Shown: positions 18,718-30,300 of the stretch, piece after piece
Layout of the letters: every line of letters begins with the position of its first letter
How positions within the stretch are numbered: position 1 is the first letter of the stretch
DNA from: Artemia franciscana
Taxonomy: Eukaryota > Arthropoda > Branchiopoda > Anostraca > Artemiidae
Direction: 5' to 3'
NCBI RefSeq assembly: GCF_032884065.1
Contig: NC_088873.1
Span: 34,731,600 to 34,795,599 of the forward strand
DNA: 64,000 nt
Made by a program: the position numbers and the translations under genes
Notes under the pieces: model-generated
What the model was told of the DNA's origin: nothing
What the model saw: only the letters and a program-made list of their open reading frames with translations
The model's database searches: none

Positions 18718-21672
18718 CAGGTGGGACATAGGGACACAACTACAATGGCGCGTAACTAATATGGCGCCTAACGACTTACGCGCGCGGGGGGCTTGGGGGG
18801 CGCGAAGCGCCACCCCAAGAGCTAGTAGGCTATAAGGACTCGTTGCTTTGGTTTGGAGGAAGCATGAAAAGGAACACCGTTGGCCTCAAGCTAAATAGCC
18901 TCGCGAGAAAGGCATTACTCTGGCACGAAGCCATATCAAACAGACTAATGCAGACCAGCTTTGGATACAAGCATGGTAAGATGACCGTCACCGTATGCTA
19001 TGCCCCAATCGACGATTCCGACGACACAACTAAGGAAGAGTTCTACTCAGCCCTGACCAGATGTGTCACGACTGTGTCTCCCCTCTATATAACTGTTCTT
19101 CTCCGCGAATTCCATGCCACAGTGTGTGATGATATGGGTTTTTCGCGTGGCACAATTGGTTCTGTATCTCTTGCCCCACTTAATGATAATGGCCTTCACC
19201 TACTTGAACTATACCGTTCCCACGACCTTTTTATCGCTAATACCTACTTTCAACGCAAAAATATCCACCATTACCCGTGGTATAGCAATGACGATTGCAC
19301 AAAGAAAATAATTGACCGCGTCATTATTTCTAAACACAGGAGATCATCATTGAAAAACTGTAGGACTTACAGATCAGCAGAGCTCAGGAACGAAGATCAC
19401 AGACTTGTGTGTGCTGAAATTCAGCTTCACCTCCAAGCACAACAACCAGAAAAAAGGCCAGTCACTGTAAATATCGGGAAGCTTAAGGAGCCAGATACTC
19501 GCCTGAAGTACAGTACTGAGGTATCAAATCGCTTCGAGCTCCGAAGGTGCCCGGAAGAATTTTAAATTACAGACGAGCGAAGCAGCACATCTGGTGCTTA
19601 GCAAGAGACGTTTTCCAAAGAAATCGTAGCTAACTAATGAAACGCTGCGGGTCATAGAACAAAAAAAAGGGCAAGACTCCTTGGGGATATGCCCACTCAT
19701 CGAAGGCTTAATGGAGTGCGAAACAGACTCATTCACCGGGACCAAGCTCAGTTCGTTGCAAGGAAAGCCAATGAAATTGAACTAGCTGAAAAAAAGAAAG
19801 ACATTGGTAGCCTGCTCAAGCATCTCCAAGATCTAACAGAATATAAAACTCCGACTTTGGGACCTATCCTATCTAGGGATGAGACACTTATTTCTGAAGA
19901 AGGTTCCTGTCTTGAGCAGTGAAGGTGCAACTTTTGCTCGCTCTTAAATAATGCCAGCCCGTCTGTCCCTCCGAATGTTAGTCTTAGCCAGTCTAGCAGT
20001 CAAAGAAATGAAGCAGATGTTCCCCCGGACGAGCCCTTCAGCCCCTCAGAAATCGAAAATGCAGTTAAAAGGCTCAAGAATAATTAAGCTACTGGTATCT
20101 GTGGCTTAAGCTCCAAACTGCTGAAATATGCAGGCCCTACGATGCCTCTGTTCCTCCACACTCTGTTCTTCATAATATGACAAACTGAGATAATCCCGAA
20201 GATTGGCGGAATGGTGTCATTATCCCTTATGAAAGAGGAAAGGCTCTACAAGCGACTGCTTAAATTACTGTGGAATAACTCTGTTGCCAGTTCCCAGAAA
20301 ACTTTTCTCAATGGTCCTGCTGAATCGATTCCGGAATGTTATTCGTAGGATTCGGTGACCGGAGCAAGCTGCTTTTATCTCGGGCCGTTTAACCATCGAA
20401 CAGATTTTCACGATTCGACAGATAATAGAAAAAGCTACGGAGTTCCGACGTAAAGCTTTTCTTGCCTTATTTGACTTCCTGCTGCTTTTGATTCAGTGAA
20501 CCAAGAAGCTCTTTGGCGAATTCTAGAATCAACTGGCCTCCCTGAGAAATAGTGCAGACTGTTCAAGGCTCTACATAGTACAGCTCTCGGTACAGAGAGC
20601 TTTGTTCAAGTCGATGGCCAGCGCAGCCCATTCTTCCAAATCACAATAGGAGTGCGTCAAGGATGGGCAGTGGTCCAAGAGCTCTTCAATGCCATCACAG
20701 ACCACATCATGACAAAAGCAACTTGACGTCTCAATTTTGGGCTCAAGTTTGGGGATCGCATCATCTCAGATGCTGACTTTGCTGATGACCTTGCCATCCT
20801 AGCGGACTCTATGGATCATTTGCTGAAAGCGCTTCGGATTTTACGAGAAGACGCCCTAAGCATGGGACAGCAGATAAACTGAAATAAAACGAAAATGATA
20901 GCCATAAACGTGTCTTCTCCTGCTTCTAATTCTGCAGCTAGCCTAGACAAAACAGCTAGCATTGAAGTTGTCCAAAGGTTCACCTACCTGGGCTCTGCAA
21001 TTTTCTCAGATGGATCACTTCTCCCCGAACTGCAAGCAAGGATATCCAAAGCGTCTTCTGCCATGGGTAGGCTGACCCGTCATCTTTGGCAAAAATCGAA
21101 CATCAGTTCGGTTTGAAATTCGAATAGTTGTGGGCATCAGTTCATGGCTAATTGTAGAAAAATGCAAGACAGGTAATCCAATTGAGTGAGAGGAAAATCT
21201 GGCATTAACCTCCCTTATTAGGATTGTACGAAAACGTTAATGGAATTTCCTATATAGGATTTTCGGACAAGGCGGTTCTAATAGTCCATCTTTTGTTTCG
21301 TTCTGACATTATTTTCAGGAGTTATTGTTATTGTATTTGTTAGTATGGGACGTGATCGTCTCTTGCTATTTTGCTAGCTACAGCTAGCAATCCGGATAGG
21401 AAGGACCAAAAAAAAGAAATTTGCAATTATTACAAATGATGATTCTCTATTTTGATTCCGCTACAACCTGAATAGCATACTACCTCTATTTATACCTGAT
21501 AACAAACAAGAAAAAGTCTTAGGCTTTATCTTCTTCGGAATAGTAAGAGATAAACCTCAAAGAATCAGCCGTAAACAAAGTCCAATATATACAATGGTTA
21601 GTTTCTCTAATGATCGTTTTAACTTGATCATTTAAACACAAAATAAACTATTTAAAAATTGTATGTTTGATA

Positions 21673-21744
21673 GACTGGGTGGTGCAGTGGATAGCGTGTT
21701 GGAACTCTAATCCGAAGGTCACAGGTTGAACTACTGTCACAGGC
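21673..21744 (+). tRNA. tRNA-Arg-like sequence, probably a pseudogene or SINE head
   Basis: It reads GACTGGGTGGTGCAGTGGAT, TCTAATCCGAAGGTCAC and AGGTTGAACTACTGTC. The A-box region and the TCTAATCCGAAGGTCA anticodon/variable region resemble tRNA-Arg(TCT). The B box is degenerate (GGTTGAACTAC), and the 3' acceptor strand that should pair with GACTGGG is absent. It is probably not functional. Confidence 0.5.
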
Positions 21745-22880
21745 AATTTTTACGCATTTGTCAATTTAAAGTCTAAACAAAATTTCTGTTAGTAGCTACT
21801 ACATGAGATTCTCTTGACTGACACCATTTATGATGAACTGTATTGACCCTTTATAAAACCACATTTCATTTTCTTAAAACCTGGATCACAAGTCAACTTA
21901 GTAGCCATCCTTACGTGTGCTCGAGCTTTATTCCTTTCGGTTGAATTTTATCTCTTTTAAATAGACTTTTTGATATTTCAGGATGTTAACTTTGTTTTTT
22001 GTGCAGTAATATTTCCTTAACGTAGGTATTTGAATGCTTGACTCTGATACTTTTCTTGGTTATTCTATTCTTTCTAAAGCGTTACAAAAATATTTATGAG
22101 CATTAAAATTCCAGATGTCCTTCAAAGTTTTGGACCTAATAAATTCCGTGTCGAACTTTTGCCACTTCGATATTAATTTTTTTTTTTAAATTAGCTTAAT
22201 ATGTACCCCTTAAAAAGGGCGTATATATGATTTTTTGTTTGGGGGTGTGGGAAGGGGGCATTTGTGCCATGGGGGGGTACTAAAAAACTTAAAAGACGTC
22301 AAAAATCTGCTTCTACGTTATAATTTTTTACGAGCTTGAACAAACTTTCAGGGAAGGGGACGTTCAAACCTCGTATCCCCTCCCCTGCATATAGCCCAGT
22401 CTCTTAACCTAGTACAATTTTAATTTTTTTGGCAATAAAAATTAACTTGGCAACACATAAACCAGTTTCTCGCAAATTGTTATTTTTTGGTTCACTTAAT
22501 AAATTATAATATTTTCCCAATTATTGGGGGGCAACTACACCCCCCCCCTCCCCGAATGACGTCTATGCAGAAATCCCCCAAATTCAGAAAGAGAAGGACC
22601 AAAGAGGAAAATAGGCTGGGATTGGCAGACTTTTTTCAATCTGTACTTTGAATTTTTAATATATTGTTGGCAATGCAATTCCAATGGTATGACTCTTTGT
22701 TTTGACCCGTCACCATTTTCGAGGGCTTTCAGGCTATTTTTCAAAATCTTCATAAAATGTTTTTCAAAATAACATTTTAAGATTAAGACTAATTGAGATA
22801 ATAGTTACCATTCGTAGGTCAGGAACAAAAGTCTATTTTTCTTCACTAGCCAATTTATTTCCTGAAAGCGCATTTTTTAG
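21745..22880. other. No gene; AT-rich with G/C-rich repeat scraps
   Basis: Contains the dispersed phrases GGGAAGGGGGCATTTGTGCC near 22250 and CCCCCCCCCTCCCCG near 22545. No ORF with a recognisable domain was found. Confidence 0.35.
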
Positions 22881-22883
22881 TTT

Positions 22884-23135
22884 CTGGTTATTATGGGGCG
22901 TTCTGGTTCATTCTTCATTATTTTGGTTCATTCTTTACTAGGTTCGGGGGGACCTTTGTCCATCGGGGGAGGGGGCAATTTTCTTGGAAGAGCATTATCC
23001 GCGGGGGGGGGGGGGGGTTCAAATACGTCTGATATAAAAATACGACTGTCTTTAAAACGCGTTGGGGAATTTACACGGGGGGAATTGTCCATAGGAAGGG
23101 TAGCCTTTTTACGAAAAGAAAATTTCCTCTGATTT
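22884..23135 (+). repeat. G-rich dispersed repeat segment
   Basis: TTCATTCTTTACTAGGTTCG is followed by GGACCTTTGTCC, AATTTTCTTGG, a run of about 15 G (near 23002-23017) and GGGGAATTGTCCATAGG. The same phrases occur in opposite or equal orientation near 3.0, 11.7 and 42.3 kb. Confidence 0.45.
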
Positions 23136-24100
23136 CATTTCTTTTGAGATCGCAGCAATGCTTAACGTGTAAGCTAGTTATAAATAAAATTTCATTGTCT
23201 GTTTGAGTGTCGGGATTTAAATTGAAAAAACAGCAAGTGTTTGAGATACATACTTAAAATCCCATAGACATCTTCAAACAATCAGGATCGAGACAGACTA
23301 TTATCACTAAGAAATTAATTTAGGAAACTTCAGCTGACCTTGCTTTATTTTTATGTTTGAATTCAAAGTCCTAGGAATTAGAGTTCAAATCAATGGATGG
23401 TAATGACATCACGAGCGAACCAAGGAATGCCAAAACAAAGCCAGACACTTCACCCGAAGTGGACAACGATCCAGTGACGTCAATTCATGAAAATTTTGGA
23501 CGCCCAGCCAAAGTGTATTTTCCTATTTCTAGGGGGGCGGGGAGTATAACTGTCGTTTTTTTCAATTATTAGACGAAAATACAAAGAAGTTATTTTTCAA
23601 GGGAATACCCTAAATATATCCACTTTAAGGTCTAAGAAGGGGAGGGTAATGGCACCCCTATTGCCGCAATTGCACTGATGCACTTTTGGAATCAAATTGC
23701 TTTTCTATGACTAATTATTTCCTACTGAATGGCTAAATTTGCTTGATTAAATCACTCATTTTGAGACAATTTCAAAATGAAGACACATAGCTATAAGTTG
23801 GTACAACTTATAAAAAAATATAATAAAGTTGCCGACTTGGCTCTTTTCAGCATAATTAAATCTCTGTCATAATTACGAGCAAGCAGGGCCAACAAGTCCA
23901 CTAGGAACTACCACACCCTAACCCTACCTCTGTCACTGGTAATAAAAATACAGGCTGATTGATAAAGATTTATCTGCACTTGACAGAGCGAAGGAAAATA
24001 AACAACAATCAAATTAAAAAAAAAAAACAAACTACAAATTCATAATTTTTAAGTTACTTTCAAAAACCATTGCAAAAAGAAGAAAGAATAAACCCATGAA
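23136..24100. other. No gene recognised downstream of PSME3IP1
   Basis: AT-rich sequence that presumably includes the PSME3IP1 3'UTR at its right end. No motif, RNA gene or transposon terminus could be supported. Confidence 0.35.
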
Positions 24101-24106
24101 AATGTA

Positions 24107-24309
24107 CTATTTTTCATTATCAACAGGCAATCCCAATAGATTTAGCCTTTTCCTAGGAGGTGGGGAATCTATCTCGCTGTCAGAACTATCAAGTTCACTG
24201 TCACTCGAGTTTGCATAATACCCGATGCCGGGCAAAAGAGCTACTGTTACTGGTATCTGATTCATATTGGAAACACTGGCTTTTTCTGAACTCTGATTTT
24301 CAGCTTTAC
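24107..24309 (-). CDS. PSME3IP1: PSME3IP1 exon 5 (C-terminal, stop)
   Basis: The exon has 203 nt after the acceptor TTTATTTGCAG and ends in TAG (24109-24107). It carries IPVTVALLPGIGYYANSSDS and then ELDSSDSEIDSPPPRKRLNL, comparable with human [20 protein letters not shown]. The repeated SDSE-type acidic serines are CK2-type sites. The terminal PPPRKRLNLLGLPVDNEK is a possible basic nuclear-localisation tail. I did not find a convincing poly(A) signal on the minus strand immediately downstream. Confidence 0.92.
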
Positions 24310-27300
24310 CTGCAAATAAATAAATCCGTTAGCAAAAGCGTTTCTTTCAAATTCTCTCCCTCATGGTAATACCTTGTAAATCAAAGATGAACTTTATAAT
24401 TCATCCGAAGATGGGCTGGGTATAAATAATCAAACAATACAAGATTTAGGAAAATGACGCATGCAATTTTACTCTCATTGCATATGATCCTTAAATAAAG
24501 CTTCTGGATACGTTCAGTTTGGTTCCTAAATTTATTTGACAGAACGAGTTGCGTGCTTATGCAGTCTTGTCTAGCAATCAACTATACAGACTGAAAGTCT
24601 TTTTAAAACAACATGAAAACTTTTACATCCCGCTCAGGTCTGGCGAGAGGGAGAAGAGACAAGTAAGGAACATCAGCAGCTAGGTGAAGGATCAAAATAA
24701 TTTATTTCTCATGTCAGTTGAATAATAGACAGTAGTATCATGAGGAAAAAAAAAATAATTTACAGATTTACATGGAAAATGATTCTGATGTATAACAGTT
24801 TATGGTAACGAACTGTTAGAAAGGAGTTACCTGGACTAGTAGTGACCGAGGGATAAAAAAAGGAGTTTTGATAACAACATATTGATGTTGGGGAAAGAGA
24901 GCGGAAATTTATGGGTTATAGTGTTAACCAAGTCCCTTGTCCGATGTGTGGGGAAGATGATGAAGATATGTTTAATTTTTGGGGAAATTGTAAGGAATTG
25001 GTGGATCTGAGAAATGAGTGTTTTTCCCTAGTGTTGACAAATAGAAGGTGGGTGGAAGGGATTATATGATCACGAGTTAAAATGACATTAAGGAATCTGT
25101 CTAAGTATGTTGAAAAAAGGCTGATACATCGTGAAAGATGTATCTCTTTATAAATAATTTCGTGAAGATTCATATATAAGTACGTTTTTTCTTTTTAATT
25201 TAATTGTGTTTTTCTTATTGGTTTTTTTATGTTTATGTTCTGTTTCTTTCTGTTTTGTTTGTGTTTTTTTCCTATGGCCCGATGGCTTTTTTGGAAATAT
25301 ATATATACACACATATATACTCCCCCCGAATAGGAGGAGTCCTTCTCCTATTCAGGAGGAGGACTAATGGCTCACTGAATTGGTGGAGATGGGGGGTGCA
25401 TGATACCTAAGAAAGTGCCTTTTTTTTATCAAACCTTTGTAACTGTCTTTGAGCATTCAGGTAGATATAGAAGACTATTTGGGGGAACAGGAAGTATAAA
25501 TTGACCTTTAGTCTGCCTTCATTTAGATTAAGCCTGAATATAGGTGATGTGGGGTGATGACTCCCTTTTTATTACAAAAAAAATGTTTTCTTTTCTACAT
25601 AGAAGACAGCGTTCATATGCTTACCGGCAAACAAAGTAGAGAGGGTGAGAGGCACATTGAGTGATGCCAGAAATTTTATCAATAGAGGTGTGGGTGGGTA
25701 GGAGTAATCAGGAATTTTTTGTTAACCTTTAATTGGAAATGTTAGGTTTAATATTTATTTTTATATATTAAACAATTATGTGGCAATGAACTGTAAGCAA
25801 GGTGCGATTCGTGCTTATAGTACCCAGAGCTTTCAAAAATTTGGTAGCAGAACAGACTTTGATGGTAATTCCAGAAAAAAAAAGGAATATTGAAGATCAA
25901 AGTAATTCAACATAAGATACGAGCTTACGAAAATTTGCTTCATTTGCAAAAAAGCGTCCGGTAGTATGTTCTTTCATTCTTTATTTGATCTCAGTTCCAA
26001 ATTTATTCAAGCTGTTCACCCAATCAAATTCCCCTTCTGTCACACATTCTTGTCAAACGCATTCGACCGTTTTAGTCCCTTGTTATAATATAAAAATAAA
26101 TGAGTACTAGAAAAATTATGTTAACCCAGGCAAGTTTTTCCGCTACCAATCAATTTACATGGATTGATATATACAATTTAAAGGCAAGTAGTGGAAATAT
26201 TATAAGGGCGCTGGCCCCCATCACAGCTTGGATAGGCTTGAGTATGATTTGAAAAATGACTAGGAAATAGATAAAAAAAAAAAAATACACGTTTCCTCGA
26301 ATCAAAGTGGGGAATTGCATTAAAACTTTAAACAAACGAAAGTTATATGATGTATATGATGGGGACTAACCCCTCTTCAACCCCTAGCTCTTTACGCTAA
26401 ATTTCTGTAGTTCTTTGAAAAAAACATTCCTACTACACATCCCTTGTGTTTGAGCAGTCGTTCTCAAGGGAATGAGTAGAAAAATTAAGTTATGAAAATT
26501 TATGTTGGTCAAGGATTGTTTTTTAATTTTAACATAAAAAAGATATTTTCAAAATCTAGGCCAACCCCTTTTTTATCAATGCCCCTGCTCTTGAATGCAG
26601 AAATAAATCCAAGACAGATAAAAAGATCGCGTTTTAAGATAGGGGTAAAAATTTCACTTGTATAGTTAAAAGCATTAGGTATTCCTGATTAATTCTTTTT
26701 TTTACAAGGATTTCTTGAAACTAGACATTCATAACAATATAAAAGACAAAAATGAAGGGAAAAAATCAACACATTGACGATAGACAGAAAAGTGCAAATA
26801 ACAATCACTGTGAGTGTGTTTTTTATATATAGATAGATAGATATATAGATAAGTGTATTTCAAAAGCCCATGGGCCATATACACACAAAAATATAAATAA
26901 GTAACAAACAAGCAAGGAAAATAAACAACAGTACAAATTACAAAAGCGCAAAGAAACAGAATACAATGCGAAAATACCTAATCTAACGACAAAAGAAATT
27001 AATCATAAAAACTTTTTCTCCTTACTAAGGATTTATCTATATACACTCCCACTCAAAATATTGCGGTTGGGTTACTATTTTCCAGAATACTAGGAAGCAT
27101 CACAGCATCAATTAGTATAACTATTTTTCCCGTATATCAAAGAGAACCGGGCATTTTCGGAGAAAATGATCCAATTTTTCATCCTCATCTTTACAAAGGG
27201 GACAAACATACCAACTTAATTTATTTAATTAATAAATATTTAAGATAATATTTAATTTATATTTAATAATAATATTTAATAATATATTAAATAATAATTT

Positions 27301-30300
27301 AAGATAGTAGTTATTTAATTAATACTAAGACTGACCATGGTCTGAACTAGCGCCACTTGCAGACTAGTTTGGGTAAGTCTCTTCATTATCTCGTCAAACG
27401 CAAACTCGTTTGTGATTTTTTTTTCTTTTTTTACAGTTTTCGTCGTTTATAACATCGAATACCTTTTGTCATATCATCAAGCAATTGATGCTTAAAACAA
27501 GTGAGGATGTTTGTCAAACGTTTTTTGCCTGTTCTGGATTGGAAGACAATTCGCCCTAAGCTGAATCCAACGACGTAGAATCATAGCCGGTAAATTAAAT
27601 TTAAAATAAACTTCCTCTCCAAAACCAGGTATTGCCTGATTATAATGTTGTAGAGTTGTAGAATCCAAAACCAGCCCTCGCCAATGCTGAATTTCCTGAC
27701 TCTCTAATATAAATCGTACCTGGCTTTCTAAATCTGTATTTAGAAACTCCATAAGTTCTGAACTTCATTATTCCATAAGTAAGGCATTCCTACTTTTTCT
27801 AGTAATGATTTAATTTGGGATGGCCATGAGGTTTTTAAACCACTTTTCAACATCTGATCATATGACGCTCTTACTTGTCTATCTTCATTACTCTTAATTA
27901 ACTTCAACCAGAATCTAAGTATCACAATATACCTACGTAGCTTTAAAGAAAACAGACACATGTCACCTTTCAGAATCTGTGAATGAGTAGTCTGATGTAG
28001 ACCAAACTACCAAAAAGGGGGGATGAAACTGTTCCTTCAAACTCATAATCTCAAAAAAAAAAAAACTGTCCCCGGAGCTAAGATAAAAGAAAAATGTGTC
28101 GTAAAGTCACATCTAGCCTCTGATGTCATTTTACAAAGGCTAAGAATAAGTAATTGGGTTCGTCAAATAAATAATTTCGGAATGCTCGGAATGCACGCAG
28201 CGTCCGTACATTTTAGTTTTTTCTTGCTACACAGAAGATTAACACATCTATCAGTAAGCCTTTTTCCAAATATAAACGCTACGATCGTGAATTCTTTTTG
28301 AGTCCTTAATATGACCCTTAAAATTACACCTTATTCTTTTCTTCTTTTTTTGCTCGAAGAATTAAGACAGCTAAGTAGATATTTAACTGTCTATATTCCT
28401 GAGGCACGGATTTATTAGAATCAGTTGCGATAAACTTAAAGACTTCATCTTACAGTTCTGAATTTTTATTAGCTGTTTTGTTTTTATAACAGCTTCTTCT
28501 ATTTGCTATGTCAATTGTACCGCGAAAACTTAGGAAATTGTTTATTAACTCACGGAATGATTAGACTTATAGATTGCAATTTTCTCGGGTTTGATATATA
28601 ATAAATAAATGTATTATTGTAAAAGTAATATATTATGATATTTAATATAATATATTATATTATCAACGAAGAATAAATGCAGGAGGAATATTAATATAAT
28701 ATATTATATAACATATATAATATATATGAGGAATATATTACTGTAAAATATCAACTTAGCATTGGGCTTATAACCGAATTGGAAGTTTGTAATCTACCTC
28801 TATTAGCAAATAATAAGGAGCAAGTTTTCACTTAATTTGTTCATTTTCAACCTAGCAAATAAATTGGAAAAACTAGAATATTTACCAAAGTATTGCTTTT
28901 TGGTTTCCTCTTCAAGCAAGCGGATTAACCCGAAAAAATCCTATATCTACCACGTAAAATTAAAAATCGAGTGCTCTCCCTTTCACGGGTCACATCTGTA
29001 AGCCCATTAATAAACTTGCTGATGACATTACTACTTTTCAGTTATTAAAACGGTACCTTGTGGTCTAGTGGCTAGGATAGCAAGTTTCGCCAAGCGAGCC
29101 TGGGCTTGATTCCCAGTATGGGAATATTTCCCGCAAGCTTCCAGTTCCAGTACTTTTCAGTTCCGCTAGAAAATAACTAGAAGTTTAATTTCGAGTCACT
29201 TTTCAACCATTTCTAAAGCTATAAGTCTTTCAACAACAATCAAGGCCGTATACAGGGGGGGGGGGGGGGGTTGAGGGTTTACCCCCCCCCCCCCCAATTT
29301 TCGTCCGCTCATTAAAACGTAACAAAAATTCCATATAAACAGATTTTTGACACGTTTTTTTGTAACCCCTCCCCTTCACCGAACGAATATCCTAGAACGG
29401 CCTTGATTACCAAAGAAAATTATATAGAATCTCACCGTTTGTATTGTTAGTTTGTCTGATGCCCCTCCCCTTCACCGAATGAGTATCCTGGATACGGCCT
29501 TGATTACAAAAGAAAATTATATAGAATCTCACCGTTTGTATTGTTAGTTTGTCTGATGCTATCATCAGTGTCTTTCGGTTTTTTTATTTTAACACCAGCC
29601 AATGCTTGCTTCTGAATTCCAGATTTTAGATTAAACGTTGTAGGTTTTTTCAAGTCTTCTTTGATTCTATCTGTGCGGGCCTTGAAAATATAATTCATTG
29701 TATTTCAAACTTAAACAGAAAAAAGTTACCAAATTCACTTCCCACGCCTTTAACATAGAAGAGTTCAAATCATTCACTACCCTTAGACTCGTCAAAATTC
29801 AACAAGATGTTTGGTAGATATTAGTTTCCAAAACGATCTAAAACATAATTTTAGACAAAGAATGAACTATAAAAATTAAAACAAAGGCGAAAATAATTTA
29901 AAAAAAAATAATACGGAAAACAAAACCATTATGCATTGTGAGGGAGTGACAGCTCCTCTTTAATTGTAATATTTTAAATATGAAAAAGAAAGAAGATTGT
30001 GCTGCGTATTTTCACCTGAACTGAGAAAAAAGTAGGAAAGGATGGGAGGGAGGAGAACAAAGTCTTTCCGTTGACCGCTCCCCCTAGAAAACATATATTA
30101 ATGAAATAGCCTCCTGATTAAAGCATCTTGTTTGACTGGTCCAAATTACGTTCGTTTAGTTATGAAATAATTAGAAATTAGTAATTTTTTCCCCCAAATA
30201 TGCTATATTTTCTTTCACCAGTTCTTAAACAGCTGGAGCTAAGAGCTTTTTGCATGAAACTGTTTTTGATAATTTAAAAACAGGTTTTTCAAAGAACAGT

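Larger units (their letters stand above)
17454..18825 (+). mobile_element. Non-autonomous Helitron, 1372 bp, complete ends
   Basis: It begins TCTATATATATAAAAATAAG, directly after an A. It ends with a GC-rich hairpin (CTTGGGG...GGCGC-GAA-GCGCC...CCCCAAG, 18792-18818) followed by AGCTAG, directly before a T. A TC start, a 3' hairpin, CTRR/CTAG end, no terminal inverted repeat and insertion between A and T are the Helitron hallmarks. Removing it joins the flanking LINE endonuclease frame without a shift. Inside it carries a minisatellite of GACCGGGACACA units, an A-rich stretch, an AT microsatellite and a C-terminal helicase remnant. It could not move on its own. Confidence 0.9.
17399..21125 (+). 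pseudogene. RTE-like LINE copy, interrupted by a Helitron
   Basis: The endonuclease frame starts near 17415 (EETRLTGSEEEQ), is interrupted by the Helitron at 17454-18825, and resumes IGYKDSLLWFGGSMKRNTVG. It stays open to 19565 and includes MTVTVCYAPIDDSDDTTKEE, DLFIANTYFQRKNIHHYPWY and KIIDRVIISKHRR. RT segments follow in several frames: SKLLKYAGP near 20110, FDSVNQEALWRILESTGLPE near 20500, GVRQGW near 20650, DADFADDLAILADSMD near 20770 (catalytic FADD), and VVQRFTYLGSAIFSDGSLLP near 20970. It ends in the RT thumb near 21117. Numerous stops make it inactive. In the endonuclease, GDFNA has decayed to REFHA. Confidence 0.88.

Noticed and set aside
24381-25173. Minus-strand ORFs near the PSME3IP1 last exon as extra exons
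   Set aside because: No matching splice phases or family similarity; the interval on the plus strand carries a LINE zinc-knuckle fragment instead.
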